64,000 bases of DNA from Dendrobium chrysotoxum (lineage: Eukaryota > Streptophyta > Magnoliopsida > Asparagales > Orchidaceae): NCBI GenBank assembly GCA_019925795.1, contig CM034312.1:78867528-78931527 (forward strand), read 5' to 3'. Position numbers and translations under genes: made by a program. Under the pieces are notes generated by a model. The model had not been told where the DNA came from and made no database searches. It saw nothing but the letters and a program-made list of their open reading frames with translations. This document shows, in pieces, positions 1-12,544 of the stretch. Position 1 is the stretch's first letter, and the number at the start of each line of letters is the position of its first letter.

Positions 1-353
1 TTTGAAAATAACCTGGTTGCTTGGGCAGGTCTACGACTTCTGCATTTAGAAGTTGCCTGTTTTATTTGGGTAGGTCTTACGGCTTTCCTTTGAAAGTAAC
101 CTGGTTGTTTACGTATGTTGTATGACTTGTGCATTTAGAAGCAACCTATTTTATTTAAGTAGATCTTACGGCTTCCCTTTGAAAGTTGTCTGGTTGTTTG
201 GGTAGGTCTTACGACTTCTGTATTTAGAAGGGGCATGTTTTATTTGTGTAGCTCTTATGACTTTCCTTTGGAAGTTGCCAGGTTATTTGGGTAAGTCTTA
301 CGACTTCTGCATTTAGAAGTGGTATGTTTTATTTGTGTAGGTCTTACGGCTTC
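1..353. repeat. 89-bp tandem array, four copies
   Basis: The core CGACTTCTGCATTTAGAAG recurs at 34, 123, 212 and 301, exactly 89 bp apart, with scattered substitutions. Each unit contains small inverted repeats: CTTCT..AGAAG, CTTTC..GAAAG and AACC..GGTT. The array is interrupted at 353 by a solo LTR and resumes at 2378. The left edge is cut by the window. Confidence 0.9.
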
Positions 354-2377
354 TGTAATAGCTCATATTTTAATCCAGGTAAATAATTTTTTCTATAGTC
401 ATTATAAGTCTAAATTACAAACCGTCCTCGCCATAGCATTGATATTGTATTATTTTAATTACACAAATTTTTTCATAATTTTTGGACACTGATGAAAATC
501 TTTAAGAAATTCGCACATGTTTATACAAATGAGATTTTTGGAACCATCAGGTGTCCGTTTTGTAAATCAATTTTACCAATATTTTTTAAATAAAATAATT
601 TCATTTATGAATATTTTTTTATAATTTTGAAGTCCCAAAATAATTTATTTGAATTTTTATTAAAAATTTAATAAAATTATATTATTATATATTATTATTT
701 TATTATAAAAGAAAATATTCTAAGTCACTAATGTCATTAAAAGCTTTTTAAAACTATTTTTCCTTATTCTATTTTTGGCTAACATAGAAGATTTTAGAGA
801 TTTTAAGAGAAAAGAGAAGAGAGAGAAGAAATTTTTGGATTTGGAGGTCGTTGAGCAATTTTCGTCAGTCGGCCCAATTAAAAAAATTGCTTGTCTCGTT
901 GTAAGAAACCTTTACCCTATATCTGATTTCAAAGATTTTGTATTTTTAATATTTTTTTTATCAAATTTATATTTTTTGTTACCGAAAAAACGAGAATATT
1001 TTTGTATTGATAAAACTTTCACAGTGTAACTTTTTATATGTTATAGAGATTGAGATTATGAACATTTTGAGTATTTATTTGAGATTTTTTATTGGGTAAT
1101 TTAAAAATACAACAATTTTTGCCTACTTAGAAATTTATTTTGACATTTAAAAATAGTGATTTAGTTCAATTAAAGCTTCAGAATATTATTTTATACAATA
1201 TTTAATAATTTGGTTAAATTATGAAAATATAAAATTTTGCTTAGTATGTTTTTTGTTGTCTACAGTTAAGATATTTTGACATTTTTTAAATTAAGCTCAA
1301 TTATGCTTTATTTGATGCAATGCATTGAAAATGAATGTTGATATGTGATTGAGATTGCTGTTATAGTATTATGATAATAATATGTGTAAAGGACAAGTAA
1401 AGTTTGATTAACCCATTGATTGAAAACTGATTGAAATGTATAGGATAATAGGTCGATAGACTTTTCTTTAAATATTATGATTTAGTGTTATCCTCTACTG
1501 ATTCATGTGATACACTAATTGAGAGTTATAAGGAGATAATTAATGTACTGACAGAAAAGGAGTAACGACTCTATTTATTGAGCCAACAGTTCACTGATAC
1601 TGATACAATACTGAAAAACACTGTGATAGCTACGACTTATTACTTATTTAGTGTGACTACTGAAATAAATATTATTGAGGCATTATTCATATTACTGTAT
1701 GAATTTATTATTAGTAATATTATTGACTTATTGATACAAAAAACATAATATATACATTGAGCACGTGATATACAGGATATATTGAGCATGTGATTGAGAT
1801 ACTGATTTAATACTGATATAGAATAATTGAATAGCATGTGTACACTCCTATATGATTTTACTATATTGATTTGAATTAAACAGTCTTTACTAATATTTTG
1901 ATTTGATGCTTTATTCGATTTTTGTACTGGCTAGTATTACGTATACGATGATTGATTTATAGATTTGACACTCGTACTGGTTTACTGCTTTAATGACTTT
2001 CATACCGTAACGATTTACTCTTTATGTCAATACTACTGCATGTGAATTTTACTATTTTGCACTGATTCAATGATCATATGAATGCTACTATTATGATTTG
2101 ATCCCTGTCATGCATATTGCTCCTTTATCGTGCTTTGAATTCAGTTGTAGGTTTTGGTGAACTACTGGCTTTTTAGCTCATTATATGTGGTTAAATAATT
2201 TTAGGTCAGGGCAGAGGATTTAGAGTGTGAGGATGGTCAAGATTCTTTCAGGTTCATGTTCTTTTTATTTTAGCTATTCTTTTGTACTCATGACAGAATA
2301 GATATATGATAATTATATAGATTTTGAATATTATATTTAATGAATAATTCTTCTAAATTAAATTTTGGGGCATCACA
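354..2377. mobile_element. Solo LTR, family A (2.02 kb)
   Basis: Starts TGTAATAGCTC and ends GGGGCATCACA, so it has TG..CA ends in either reading. An exact 5-bp TSD GCTTC lies at 349-353 and 2378-2382, and the 89-bp repeat continues across the site. No second LTR or internal coding region is present, which is what unequal recombination leaves. The minus-strand reading starts TGTGATGCCCCAAAATTT, a common plant LTR start, so the element may be on the minus strand. The 84-aa frame at 775-1029 has no features of a gene. Confidence 0.9.
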
Positions 2378-2460
2378 GCTTCTCTTGGAATGTTGTCTAG
2401 TTGTTTGGGTAGGACTTATTGCTTTCATTTAGAAGTAGCCTGTCTATTTGGGTTTAGGAT
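2378..2460. repeat. Continuation of the 89-bp tandem repeat
   Basis: GCTTCTCTTGGAATGTTGTC and the following bases match the CGGCTTCCCTTTGAAAGTTG part of the array at about 170-200, resuming it after the LTR. Similarity fades after about 2460. Confidence 0.85.
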
Positions 2461-3999
2461 AGATCGCACAATTAGTTTACACTTCTTTACTATCTCTACA
2501 CCAGTTTGTTGCAATAGTTAGCTTTTAGCACTGTAGTTTTTGTTATGGTACTCGTTCTTTTCTTGCACTGTGGTTTTGTTTAAAGTATTGACTCTTGTTC
2601 GTTTGTTTATAGGAGCTCGCATTGCTTTGGAGTTTACACAGGACCTTTGGTGCTGTTTGGAGAGCTTGCAGTTTAGTAGTTTATATAGTTTGAGTGGAAT
2701 TTATTTGAGTTTTAATTTGGGCCAGTTGGACCGTTGTACAGGAGCTTGTTTATAGTGCAAACATTGAATTTATGTTTTCTCTTCATCCTTTTTTATTACA
2801 TTTATTTTTATTAATTCTTTAATTAATTAAAAGAATTTTTAATTCATTAATTTAATTAACATATTAATTAAAAGAAACTTTATTTTGTTTAATTAATTAA
2901 TCAATCAATCAATTAATTAAAAAGATATTTTAAATTAATCAATCAATTAATTGATTAACTAATTGAGAAAAATTAAAAATAAATTTTCATTATCGCTCAA
3001 TTAAATTAATAGTAATTAGATTTTGGATTAAATTTATTTTAATTAATAAAAAAATATTTTATTTATTTTATTCACAATTTTGCTCTCTCAAAAGCTTTTC
3101 AAATATCTCTCCAATAGAATTCCTTCTTTTTTTCTTTTTCTTCTTGAAAAATCCGGCGTCCCCTCCCCACAAGGGGAGGTCGGGACGACACTTGCCATTG
3201 GTGCTGCCCGCCTGGATAAAAGATCAATGGCATGAGATTTTGAAATTATAAATTTTCTCTCATAGATCAAAGATCAATGGTGCGGGATCTTGAAATCTTC
3301 CTTTTCTTTTTATGCTCTCCTCTTTCTATACAAAGATCGTCTCACCGTCAATTTATAATCAGGACAGCACAAGAGATGTAGTCGGACAACTTTCAATCGA
3401 CTAAGAGGCCGGGTCAAAATTGACTAAGGCTTTTTCGGCTTGTTGGTAGTGTGGGAAGTCAGGTTGAATAAGGGGTGAGATCGATGGGATCAACAGGTAG
3501 GAGGGAGTGCGGGAGTCTAGATCGTACGACCTCCTTACATGCAACAGGGAGGGAGTCGAGTGCTGGTGACTTGATTGGGGGCTTCGACTGCTGTGAGCAG
3601 CACACAAAGAGGGATTGAGAGGGAGAGAGAGTGTGCGACTCTTAGAGAGGGCAGACAAGCTAGGAGGATCCTGCTATAGCACGCAAAAGAGGGAGCGGGC
3701 AGATCGATCACAGTTATCGCGCGTGACGCGCAATGGACACAGGGTATGGTCGGCAATGAAGGCCGACGTCACGTATGGGTTGCATAGTTATGGAGAGGTA
3801 GGTCGAGCAGGGTGTTCACATAGGTAGTGGCGAGTGGGAGACGAGAGTGGAGGCGAACCAAACGAGAGCGAGGTCGAACAATTGAAGTGAGCATCAGTTC
3901 TTTTTTTTGCGTTCGTTTCCTCGTTGCTTTGTACAAATGAATGGGTGCATCCTTTGCGAAACGAGACATTCATTCGAATTTACTGCTTCCTCTCACTTT
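2461..3999. other. Gene-free: AATTAATT-rich tract then GC-rich island
   Basis: 2790-3070 is low-complexity AATTAATT sequence. 3090-3960 is much richer in GC, with purine-rich runs on the plus strand. The order (hairpin-type tandem repeat, AT tract, GC-rich island) copies the order inside the family-B LTRs, so this may be a diverged relative. Several overlapping short frames on both strands show no domain and are not called as genes. Confidence 0.5.
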
Positions 4000-4108
4000 T
4001 TTCTTATAATATTTATTAAGTCAACACTTAAAGCAGCTTTCTAGTACAAAAAAACATAAAAATTTCAATTTTTGTGCTAGAAAGATGCTTTAAAAAACAG
4101 TAAGAAAG
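4000..4108. mobile_element. MITE, left part, split by the family-B LTR
   Basis: Inverted-repeat sequence (AAGCAGCTTTCTAGTACAAA ... TGTGCTAGAAAGATGCTTT ... CAGTAAGAAAG) of the MITE family found at several places in the window. It stops at 4108 and its end (TCATCCCAAATGAAGCC) is found at 9092-9108. The left arm is degraded, so the left border is approximate. Confidence 0.8.
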
Positions 4109-7100
4109 TGTGGGCTCTGAAAATTCGGCCCCGACCTCCGCCCGACTTTTGTTTCTTTTCGGGGGGAGTTTTAACGGATTAAGTTCCAGGGTAAATTTTG
4201 GAAGGCAGATGGGTTTGTAAATAAGACACTACCCAGAGATTTCGCCCTCATTTTGCAAGGACTTTATGATCTGAGTTCTGGTTTCCTATAGGCGCAAGCC
4301 CCTATAGTTAATTACCCCTCCCAGTAATGAGAGAGAACTTTCGATTAAGGCTAGTCGTCAATCAGATACGTAGGAATACGTCGTATCTGGCACATAGTAG
4401 CAGCATGGATTTGGGGTTTAAAAGATTGGAAGGGTTTGATATTTAAAATAGAAATTTCACCATTTTGCACTTAAAGCGGATGGTGGGGGAATGGATGATA
4501 GACCCGATCAAGATCCCATGGTTCCGTCATCCCAGGCAATCGTAATCCCTGATCTACTTAGTCAGAGGAGGTAGTCGACCCAACCTGACAGAAGGATCCT
4601 TATCGGCAGCCATGGGTTGCTTCATCCAAGGGTACCTTATAGACCTAAGTTGAATATTTACCTAAGGGGACAAATTTGAATCCACCTTAGCTAACAAAGG
4701 GCTTTGTGCCCTATCGATCATATCCTATTGATTCATATCTCAAGGATTTGATGTCATTGGGGAACATACGGGCTCTGGCCATAACCAAAATATAATGGTG
4801 CCATTTGGCGGCGACCACCTGGTTCAGAGGGCCCCGAGTCATAACCGTTTATCCTGCAGTGCCATTTGGCGACGAAACTGCCGGTTAGAGGACTCGTACC
4901 ACGTCCTTGCTGGCAGGAGATTGTTTGAGAAAGGATCCTAGTGATATTTTCGACCAGGCATTAGCTCTATGTGAGCTGAAGTAAATTTTAATTTGTCCAC
5001 CTCGGCAAACTGTTGCGGAGGGTGGATGTGTTTTGCTTTAAGCGTTTGATGGATTTATTTCAATTTTAAATATTTTGGAGTTTGTGACTTTGGGATTGTT
5101 TGGAGTTTGAAGTTTTGGATTTTGTGGGAGTTTGGGTGGTATTTTGAAATATTTGAAATGGACCCCTCCGGTTAATATTTTCATTCAACACGGCCATCAT
5201 CAGGGTGTATGAGATCATTTATATTTTATTGATCGGACCTGTCGACTCTATGTACTAGTCGATAGAGGATCGGGTTTCGTAGGCTTTGGACCTTTGTTAG
5301 TGAATTCTCTTGATTATAGGCCCTAAAGGCCTAATATGAACTATAAAATAAATATTCCGGTCGATCTCGCGACCGCATATTTATTTAATGGTTCGAGTTG
5401 TGTCGACTTCTATCTACCTGTATAGGAGGATCGAGCTCGAACCGGAATTCATTTATTGACCCGCGCAGCATCCCTAGACGTCACGTGTGTACCAATAACA
5501 CGCTCGTCGGGGCCCATGCGGGTTTTAATTGCATATCCCCCCTTTTTGTGTACCTATGTGTATACAAATTACAGTGCACGTGTGGGGGTATTTTAAAATA
5601 CTTCAGGTGATCAATTACGCGGGCAACTGTTATTTGAATGCAGCATTCAATTTGGAAGCTCGTAGACGCCTTCTGTCTGCTTGTACGAGTGTTGCAGATC
5701 CAGTGGCGTGTTGTAGCTTATGGACTGAGTTGTCCGCTGCTTTATACAGATAGACTGTCGTGCACTACTTGCTTTCTGCAGGTGGATCATAGTGCACCAA
5801 CAAATCTCCTGCTTTAATCTGTAGGTGCTTACATTTGTTATGATTTTCTTGTATTTTGCCGTGATCTTGGTCATTACAACACATCCACTATTGATTTGTA
5901 TTCGTAGAAGACTTGTATGTTTTACAGACCTTTGTCTTTATTTACAAATGATGCTCCACATGCATACTCGTGGACACTGGGGATTCATCATATCAGTAAC
6001 ATATCTCTTTTTGTCACTTGCATACAGGTCAATGTGCTCTTTTATGTTCTATCATTCATTGTTAGACTCCTCATGCACATTAACTAGTGGATCATCATAT
6101 TCGTTATATATTTGATATCACCATTTGCAAAGGGTTTGATGCATTTGTAGGTAGCAAAGTGGCATTGCATCGTTCCACTCATCGATCACTGTTGATGATA
6201 GTTAGACTACCCTTCTTGATGGCTTCTTCCTTTTACTTATGGGCAAAATGTGTCTTCTATACACATGTTGGTTGTATGTTTGTTATTGTCATCCCTTTAA
6301 TAACCCTCATGTGTGATATAACTTATTCGTTACATCAGCAATCGATCCATAACATGAATGACAATATTAATATTATTGTCGGCTGGAGATTTGTACTTCC
6401 AATAGCATAGTCTTTGTGGACTGATCTTGCATTATAACTTGTAGGCATGTCATACCTGCAAACTCCCTATCTTCTTATATAATTTGCAACATGTATAAAG
6501 ATTCTTTACGAATATCTCATTTGTATATGAGCAAATCATATTCATTGAAACTTCGTGCATAAGTCCTTTGGCTTCCTCGAATCCTTTAGGCGTAAAATGA
6601 TTATCGAGGGTTTCATTTGAGCTCTATCACTCATTGGTCATAGATAACCATCATGCCACACATCTAGCACTGATGTATTCATTTATCCAACACTTACAAC
6701 TCTGAGTACTTACAAATATCCCCATAACTACTTATGAGTTGGATGTAGAAGTTTTCTTTATCCATCATGAATTATTAATTGTTTGCTCACATCCATATGC
6801 TGTTATAATGTGTTTGCATGACATATTTTGCATATCATGATGCAAGATTTGATATGATAATCATAGGTCACTTATTACTCAAAAATTCTATATCCAACTT
6901 ATGATTGATTCATGTATAAGCTTTTCTTACTCATTCAATTGCCAATTGAGAACTTATTCTTAATTCATCATGAACCTCATTTAGATAACAAGAATCAACA
7001 TTTAGGTTTTATTACATCATGATCTGCATTTTGTCAATCATTTGATCCAGTTCCCTCGTAGGTACAAGTTCTGTTCCCTGCAGTTCGTAGTCACCATATC

Positions 7101-7569
7101 ATATTGAAGTCCAAGTCCCCTTGTAGCTTTCAAGTCTGGTCCTTCGTCACTAAATGTGCAAGTTCAAGTTCTTTTGCACTTTAGTTAGGTCCCTTGTTCA
7201 ATTCTTTTGAGTTCAAAATATGTCCATGCTTGTTCAAAAGCTTTCAAGTCTGGTCCCCTGTAGTCATATTGAGCTCAACCTTTGGTCCTCAACTTGTTCA
7301 TTTGAGTTCAAAGCATAAGTCCTTTGTTTGAGTTCAAATTGTCCAAAGTCAATTCAAGTCTTTGTGATTTGTTGTCATTTGCTTCGAGTCCAAGAAATCT
7401 TTTTTAAGTTTGAATTCAGTTAAGTCATCATTTTTTTTGGTCCAATCAAATTCAAATTATGTTTTGTTTGTTTGATGCCAAGTCCAAATTAAAGTTCCCC
7501 GCATCATTGAAAATTTCGGCAGCCTCCCGGCGTCTCCCCCGTTTAGGGGAAAAACCAAGAGGCTGCCTT

Positions 7570-7930
7570 CCCCTCCACGCCACGTGAGCGCTTCAGATAG
7601 ATGTCCATAGACATCGTGGCGGCATTTTTTCTTCAATCCCCGCCCGCTACATGAGCGTTTAGGGGTCTCGGCCACCTGTTGCAAAGAATACAGAGATTTC
7701 CCCATATGTGGGTACTTAATTTTTGTCCCCCTCGCGCTACATGAGCGGTCTGGAGATTACCCGTCTCGTCGCGGACGCCGCACCGGTTTCCCGCCCTACT
7801 ACGCTACGTGAGCGCGTAAGGGGTTTGCCGGTTCGTCGCAAGCGTCGAGGGCGGGGTTTAAGGCGATTGCCCGCCTCGTTGTAGGCGTCGCGCTAGCTTC
7901 CCTCCCTACTACGCTACGTGAGCGCGTAGG
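7570..7930. repeat. Hairpin-bearing tandem repeat within family-B copy 1
   Basis: The motif CGCT-ACRTG-AGCG recurs at about 7645, 7735, 7802 and 7912, with a degenerate form at 7577. Each is a 4-bp stem with a 5-base loop, usually next to a second hairpin such as CGCCT..AGGCG. The spacing is 67-110 bp. The homologous block in copy 2 keeps the stem but has a different loop. Confidence 0.8.
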
Positions 7931-8059
7931 GGGTTTGCCAGCTCGCCACTAACGACGAGAACGAGAATCTAAGTTTAGGAAGTATACCTTTGCAAGTGTG
8001 GACCGGCGGGGTTGGCACGGAGATCGAGGCAAGCAAGAGAAGTATTCCTCTTTTATTGT

Positions 8060-8392
8060 AATTAATTATAATATATCATAATTAATTATAGTTAACTAGT
8101 ATTAACTATAATTAATTAAATGATCATAATTAATTACCATCAGTTAATTATTTATAATTATAATTAATTGAATAATTATAATTACTAATTAATTATTAAT
8201 TATTAATCAATTATAATTACTTAATTAGTTATGATTATAACTAATTAATAATTATAATTAATCAATTATTAATTATTGATTATAATTAGTTAATTATTTA
8301 TAATCATAAGTAATTAATAATTAATTACAATTAATTTATTAATTATAATTAATTATAAATATTAAGAATTATAATTAAATATAATTAAAAAA
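8060..8392. repeat. AATTAATTA low-complexity tract
   Basis: About 330 bp made almost entirely of ATAATTAATTATAATTA permutations. A matching tract of about the same length occupies 16010-16350 in family-B copy 2, so it is part of the LTR. Confidence 0.9.
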
Positions 8393-9086
8393 AATCTCTC
8401 CCCTCTCCTCTCTCTGGCTCGGCGGACTTATTGGATTTGGACGAAGAAGCACTCGAAACGGAGAAGTTACCTTCGCAACAGCCAGCTCCCGTCGTTACTT
8501 CTAATTAAAATGTCGTGACTTCCGATTCTGCTGGAGGGGAAAGTCGTAGAAGGGATGAAGTCGAACAGCAGCAGTAGAGGAGCCGAAGGAGGTCGAGGCT
8601 GGCGTCGGGCTAGGGCAGAGGTCGAGGTTGGAGCGGGCTAGGTATGAGAGAATGCACCCTCTCTCTCTCTCTCTATCTTTCCCTATCAAAGGAATTGGGT
8701 AGGAGGCTCACGGCTGTAGAGGCGACGGACAGAGAGTGCTCGGCCTGGAGGTTGGAGTCAGATGGGATGGAGGAGGGAGCGAAGCTTGCGAGAGAGAGGA
8801 GACGAAGGGAGGTTGGGGCTTGGCGTTGGTTTGCGACAGAGAGCAAAGGAGGAGATGCAGGATTTCTGCGTGTGGGGAGACCAGAACCAAAGAGCTTCCC
8901 CCTCTTCGTGTTTTAAAGAGCGGAGAAGGGTCGCGATCGAGGCGAAGTCTTCGCACGCGGGAGTAGGTAGCTGACATCGGCGCCGTTTGCAGAAGTATGG
9001 GCTTGCAGACTATAGCAGAGGTATGGAGGGATTTTTTTTTTTTTTTTTGTTTAGCCAGTTTCTAGCTCTTTATCCAAAGGTCAACA

Positions 9087-9106
9087 GAAAGTCATCCCAA
9101 ATGAAG
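9087..9106. mobile_element. MITE, right end
   Basis: GAAAG (the TSD copy) followed by TCATCCCAAATGAAG completes the MITE broken at 4108. Confidence 0.85.
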
Positions 9107-9239
9107 CCTAAATAATTAAGAAAACTAAAAAATACGTGCTTTATACTAATAGATGAGTACTAAGGTTGTTGGTTTCAAAATGTAATATGCCAGAGGAAGC
9201 CAAATCAAATCAAGCAACTTGAGGACTACTTTATGAAAT

Positions 9240-10870
9240 AAAATTTTTAAAAATTACCCAATGGTTTACCGACTCAATAATAATTTTGTAACTCATAAGT
9301 TGAAATTTGAAAGAATTTTTTTAAGCATTAAATATCATTATAATAATATAAAATTTTGTTTTTAGGCCTAGAAGTATGGATTTTACCTCCCAAGAATCCA
9401 CCAACTCCGTGCAATACCTCAAAGTATTAGTATATCTAAATGCATAACTCATCATAAAAAGTCTCGAAATATCTCCATTCATTTCATTGCTTATATGTGC
9501 GTTTTGTCAAGCACATAAACGTTGGAAAAAGTATATACAAGATGAGATTATATATACGTATATCATCATAATAAAATATATAATTTTATCTAAACCTGGT
9601 AGATTGGGCCTTACCTCCTAGACAACTATGTGGAATAACTCAGTATCAGTAAGTATAAATGCATGACAAAGCAAAATGTGAGTATCAAAAGACCTCAATT
9701 TATTTCATTGTGTATATATGTTTAATGGCACTGTTATTGTCAGGTCTCAAGTCTTTAATGAGAAAAATAGAAAGTTACGTTAGATAGTCAACATAAAACT
9801 TATAAGATAATCATAATCATGATCATCATGCATATATGTTTAATAAAAATGATTGTACTCCTACAATTCAAAGCCGAACATAATTTGAAGAAATTACAGA
9901 AATATGAAAATCTCTTACCTTTCTTCTCTTAAGGGGCCAAACTTGCTCGAGCCCAAGAGAGGTACTGCAACAAAGCCAATCAGGACCAAACTTCTCTTTT
10001 TGTGAATTAGCAATAATATTCAACTTAGGTTTTGTTTGGGACGGATTTCTTACTGCTTCTTAAATCAATTTGCTAGTACAAAAAATAATTAATTTTTTTT
10101 ACTAGAAAACTACTTTAAGAAGCAGTAAGAAAGCCATCCCAAATGAAGCGTTAGAATAAAAAAAACAAGAAATAAATATAATTTCAATATTAAATAAAAG
10201 AACAATAACAAAACTTTAGGGGATTACTAGGTCTAGAAGATCCAAGGTAATCTTTATGATTAACTTCCCATTTCTCCAATAGCAGGTGACAATCTCTGAT
10301 GTTTAATAAGTCTACGGATAACTTGATGTGTTAGCTTCTACAAAATTATCCATGTCAGTCACAAAAAAAAAACCTTGTAGTTTGGAAGCATTAAAAATAT
10401 AAGAGAAGGAAATGGAATAGTTATGAGTCATAGGGTGAAAAGCTCTTCTATATAGTGTCCTTTTAAAGAAAAGGAAGAATAACAAGACAGAAAACCAAGA
10501 AGCATGTGTATGTTTCCTAGGTGATTTCTATAAGGATTGTCAATTTGAAAACTCGTTAAAATTCTCAAAAATATAACATCCTGAGGAAGCTGTATGAAAT
10601 CATGCCATTTAGATATTATTTTATGAAATAAAAATATAAGGAATTAGATGGGGAATTAATAAAGCCCTGTAATTTTCCAACTAAGGATAAGCTAAATTTT
10701 AAAAAGTAAATTTCATTATGTTAAATATTATTAAAATAATTTGCCTCCTGAATAACTATGTGCAATTGCTCAAATATCAGTAAACATAAATGTATAGCAT
10801 AGCACACATTGAGTCTCTTTTAATTTGTTCATTTATTTCACTATCATATATTTATTTTACTAAAACTATA
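9240..10870. repeat. Dispersed repeat, two diverged direct copies
   Basis: Blocks at about 9370-9510, 9590-9720 and 10735-10860 share phrases such as TTACCTCC..AGACAACTATGTG..CAATAACTCA and CATTTATTTCATT. An inverted relative lies at about 24980-25180. There is no coding content. The boundaries are not sharp, and the identity of the family is unknown to me. Confidence 0.5.
10028..10151. mobile_element. MITE (GTTTGGGA..TCCCAAA type)
   Basis: The left arm TTTTGTTTGGGACGGATTTC and the right arm GAAAGCCATCCCAAATGAAG form terminal inverted repeats, with inner arms CTTACTGCTTCTTAAA and TTAAGAAGCAGTAAG. About 124 bp with no coding capacity. Confidence 0.85.
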
Positions 10871-12544
10871 TTTTATCATATCCTCAAGAGCAAAACAGGA
10901 CTGGTCAAAAGACAACTGCAAGTTATCAGCAAACTTGAAGACTAGTCTGGCTTTCATTTCTATCTTTCACTGAATTCTCAAACAACTGACTTTCAAAATT
11001 TCCTTATATCAACTTTTCTACTGTATCTCCTTGAATCCAATTAACATATCATCAACCAATCACTGTACTTTTTCTGAGTTTTTTGATAACTGACTTAAAT
11101 CACTAATCGCCCACAACTGTGACCCGAATTTAACAGATGATGAATGAATTTGATAGATTTTGAAATCCCATAACATTTGACATTATTTGGTTGTAGATTT
11201 ATACAACCACCATAATTATGGTATGAGGGAGATTTTAAATTGGATAATTGAAAATGTTGATTTAGAAAAACTTGATTTCATTTTTTAAAGTGATTTTGAA
11301 AAATTCATTTTTGAAATACAATTTGCATGTATTGCCATCACTCAACCCAAGATTGAAATGAAAGAGGCATATAATACAACAATTAATTTTTGTAAATTTT
11401 TTGCTAATATTTATGATGATTAATTAAAACCACTAGTTTAGATGATGCCTCTTCCCCAGCAAAGTCGCTAGAAAAATTTATTGGAGAAATTTTTTCATCC
11501 TCAACGGATTGCATATTTTGTGATCGAGCACAGCATTAAAAATAATATATTATCCCGAAGGATAAAAATACCATATCCTTATGGATTCAATAATAAAATT
11601 TGCAATTTTAATTTCAACAGAGATTTTCTCTTATTTAATATTTGGTTGAATGTGATTTATTTATTCTAGAGTACAGATGCCCCATAAAGGCAAGCACTTA
11701 TGATTAATTACATCTCAGACATTTTTCACTGGAGAAGATTTTTTATTAAACAAGGCATTGGCTAATATATTCATTTTTGTTTAAAGATTTGTTTTTTAGG
11801 AATTTCAAGAGAGGAACGAACAACTTGAAATCAGATTTTGAATGGAAGTCAAAGGAATGAAATGTATGAATATTTGATTCTGAGGAAACTTAGAGATACT
11901 CAAACAAACCTATGTTAGGCTTTACATTTTAGAATCAAATTTTTGTTCAAGGAAAGAGGTTCATATACCTTAGGTTAGGTGAAGGAGAGGATTCTGATAG
12001 GCAATACTTGAGTTCGCAAGTAACCCTAAGGTAATACTTGAGTTCGCAAGCAAACCTACCCAAGATCGGAGAGCAAACAACAGCAGATTTTGCTGTTTGC
12101 TGCAGGAAATCAGCAAGAACAGCAAAAATCTGTAGGGAAATTAAGACAAAACAGAGAAACGCAAGGGAAATCTGTAGCAAAACCAAACAAGCACTTGTAT
12201 TCCACTAGAAGAATAATAAAAAACAGTAAACGATACAAGGATCTTCAATTCGAGAGGAAGATTACTCTCCAAAATCTCTAGCCAAGAAGACTAGAGCCCA
12301 AACCTCCAAGAAGATCTCAAATTCTAGTTCAAATTCAAGATGCCCTAATTCCCTCCCAATCCCCCCTAATTAACAATAAAGGATTTCTCCAAAATTCCTA
12401 AACAGCCCTTACATTCAAATTTTCCCTCTCAAAAATTGCATTAAGCCCCCCCATGGGGCCCACCTATGTTCCGCCCCCCTCCCTGCTTTGTCCGCCTGGA
12501 GTAGGTTTGGACCGGTCCAGCCGGCCCCTCCTGGGCCGGCACAT
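10871..12544. other. Gene-free stretch, LTR-like at the right
   Basis: Mostly AT-rich with no reading frame of note. Around 12000-12050 a TAATACTTGAGTTCGCAAG-type phrase is repeated twice. 12270-12545 turns pyrimidine-rich, then GC-rich (GGACCGGTCCAGCCGGCCCC), similar to an LTR leader. I found no boundaries that could be trusted. Confidence 0.45.

Larger units (their letters stand above)
4109..9086. mobile_element. Solo LTR, family B copy 1 (4.98 kb)
   Basis: Starts TGTGGGCTCTGAAAATTCGG, ends AAAGGTCAACA, with an exact TSD GAAAG at 4104-4108 and 9087-9091. The MITE reads through cleanly when the LTR is removed. Inside, in order: a conserved end block (4109-5400), an AT-rich middle (5400-7490), hairpin-containing repeats (7500-7950), an AATTAATTA tract (8060-8392) and a GC-rich island (8395-9010). 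No gag-pol, no second LTR. It aligns along its length with the reverse complement of 15180-20593. Short frames such as 5825-6115 and 6087-6410 lie in unrelated positions and are not genes. Confidence 0.92.

Noticed and set aside
1..353. Regular repeats considered as a CRISPR array
   Set aside because: The whole 89-bp unit is repeated with no unique spacers, and the context is plant nuclear DNA.
5825..6410. Two overlapping plus-strand frames (96 and 107 codons), hydrophobic
   Set aside because: They lie inside the family-B LTR and are not conserved in the inverted copy. Hydrophobicity follows from T-rich sequence.
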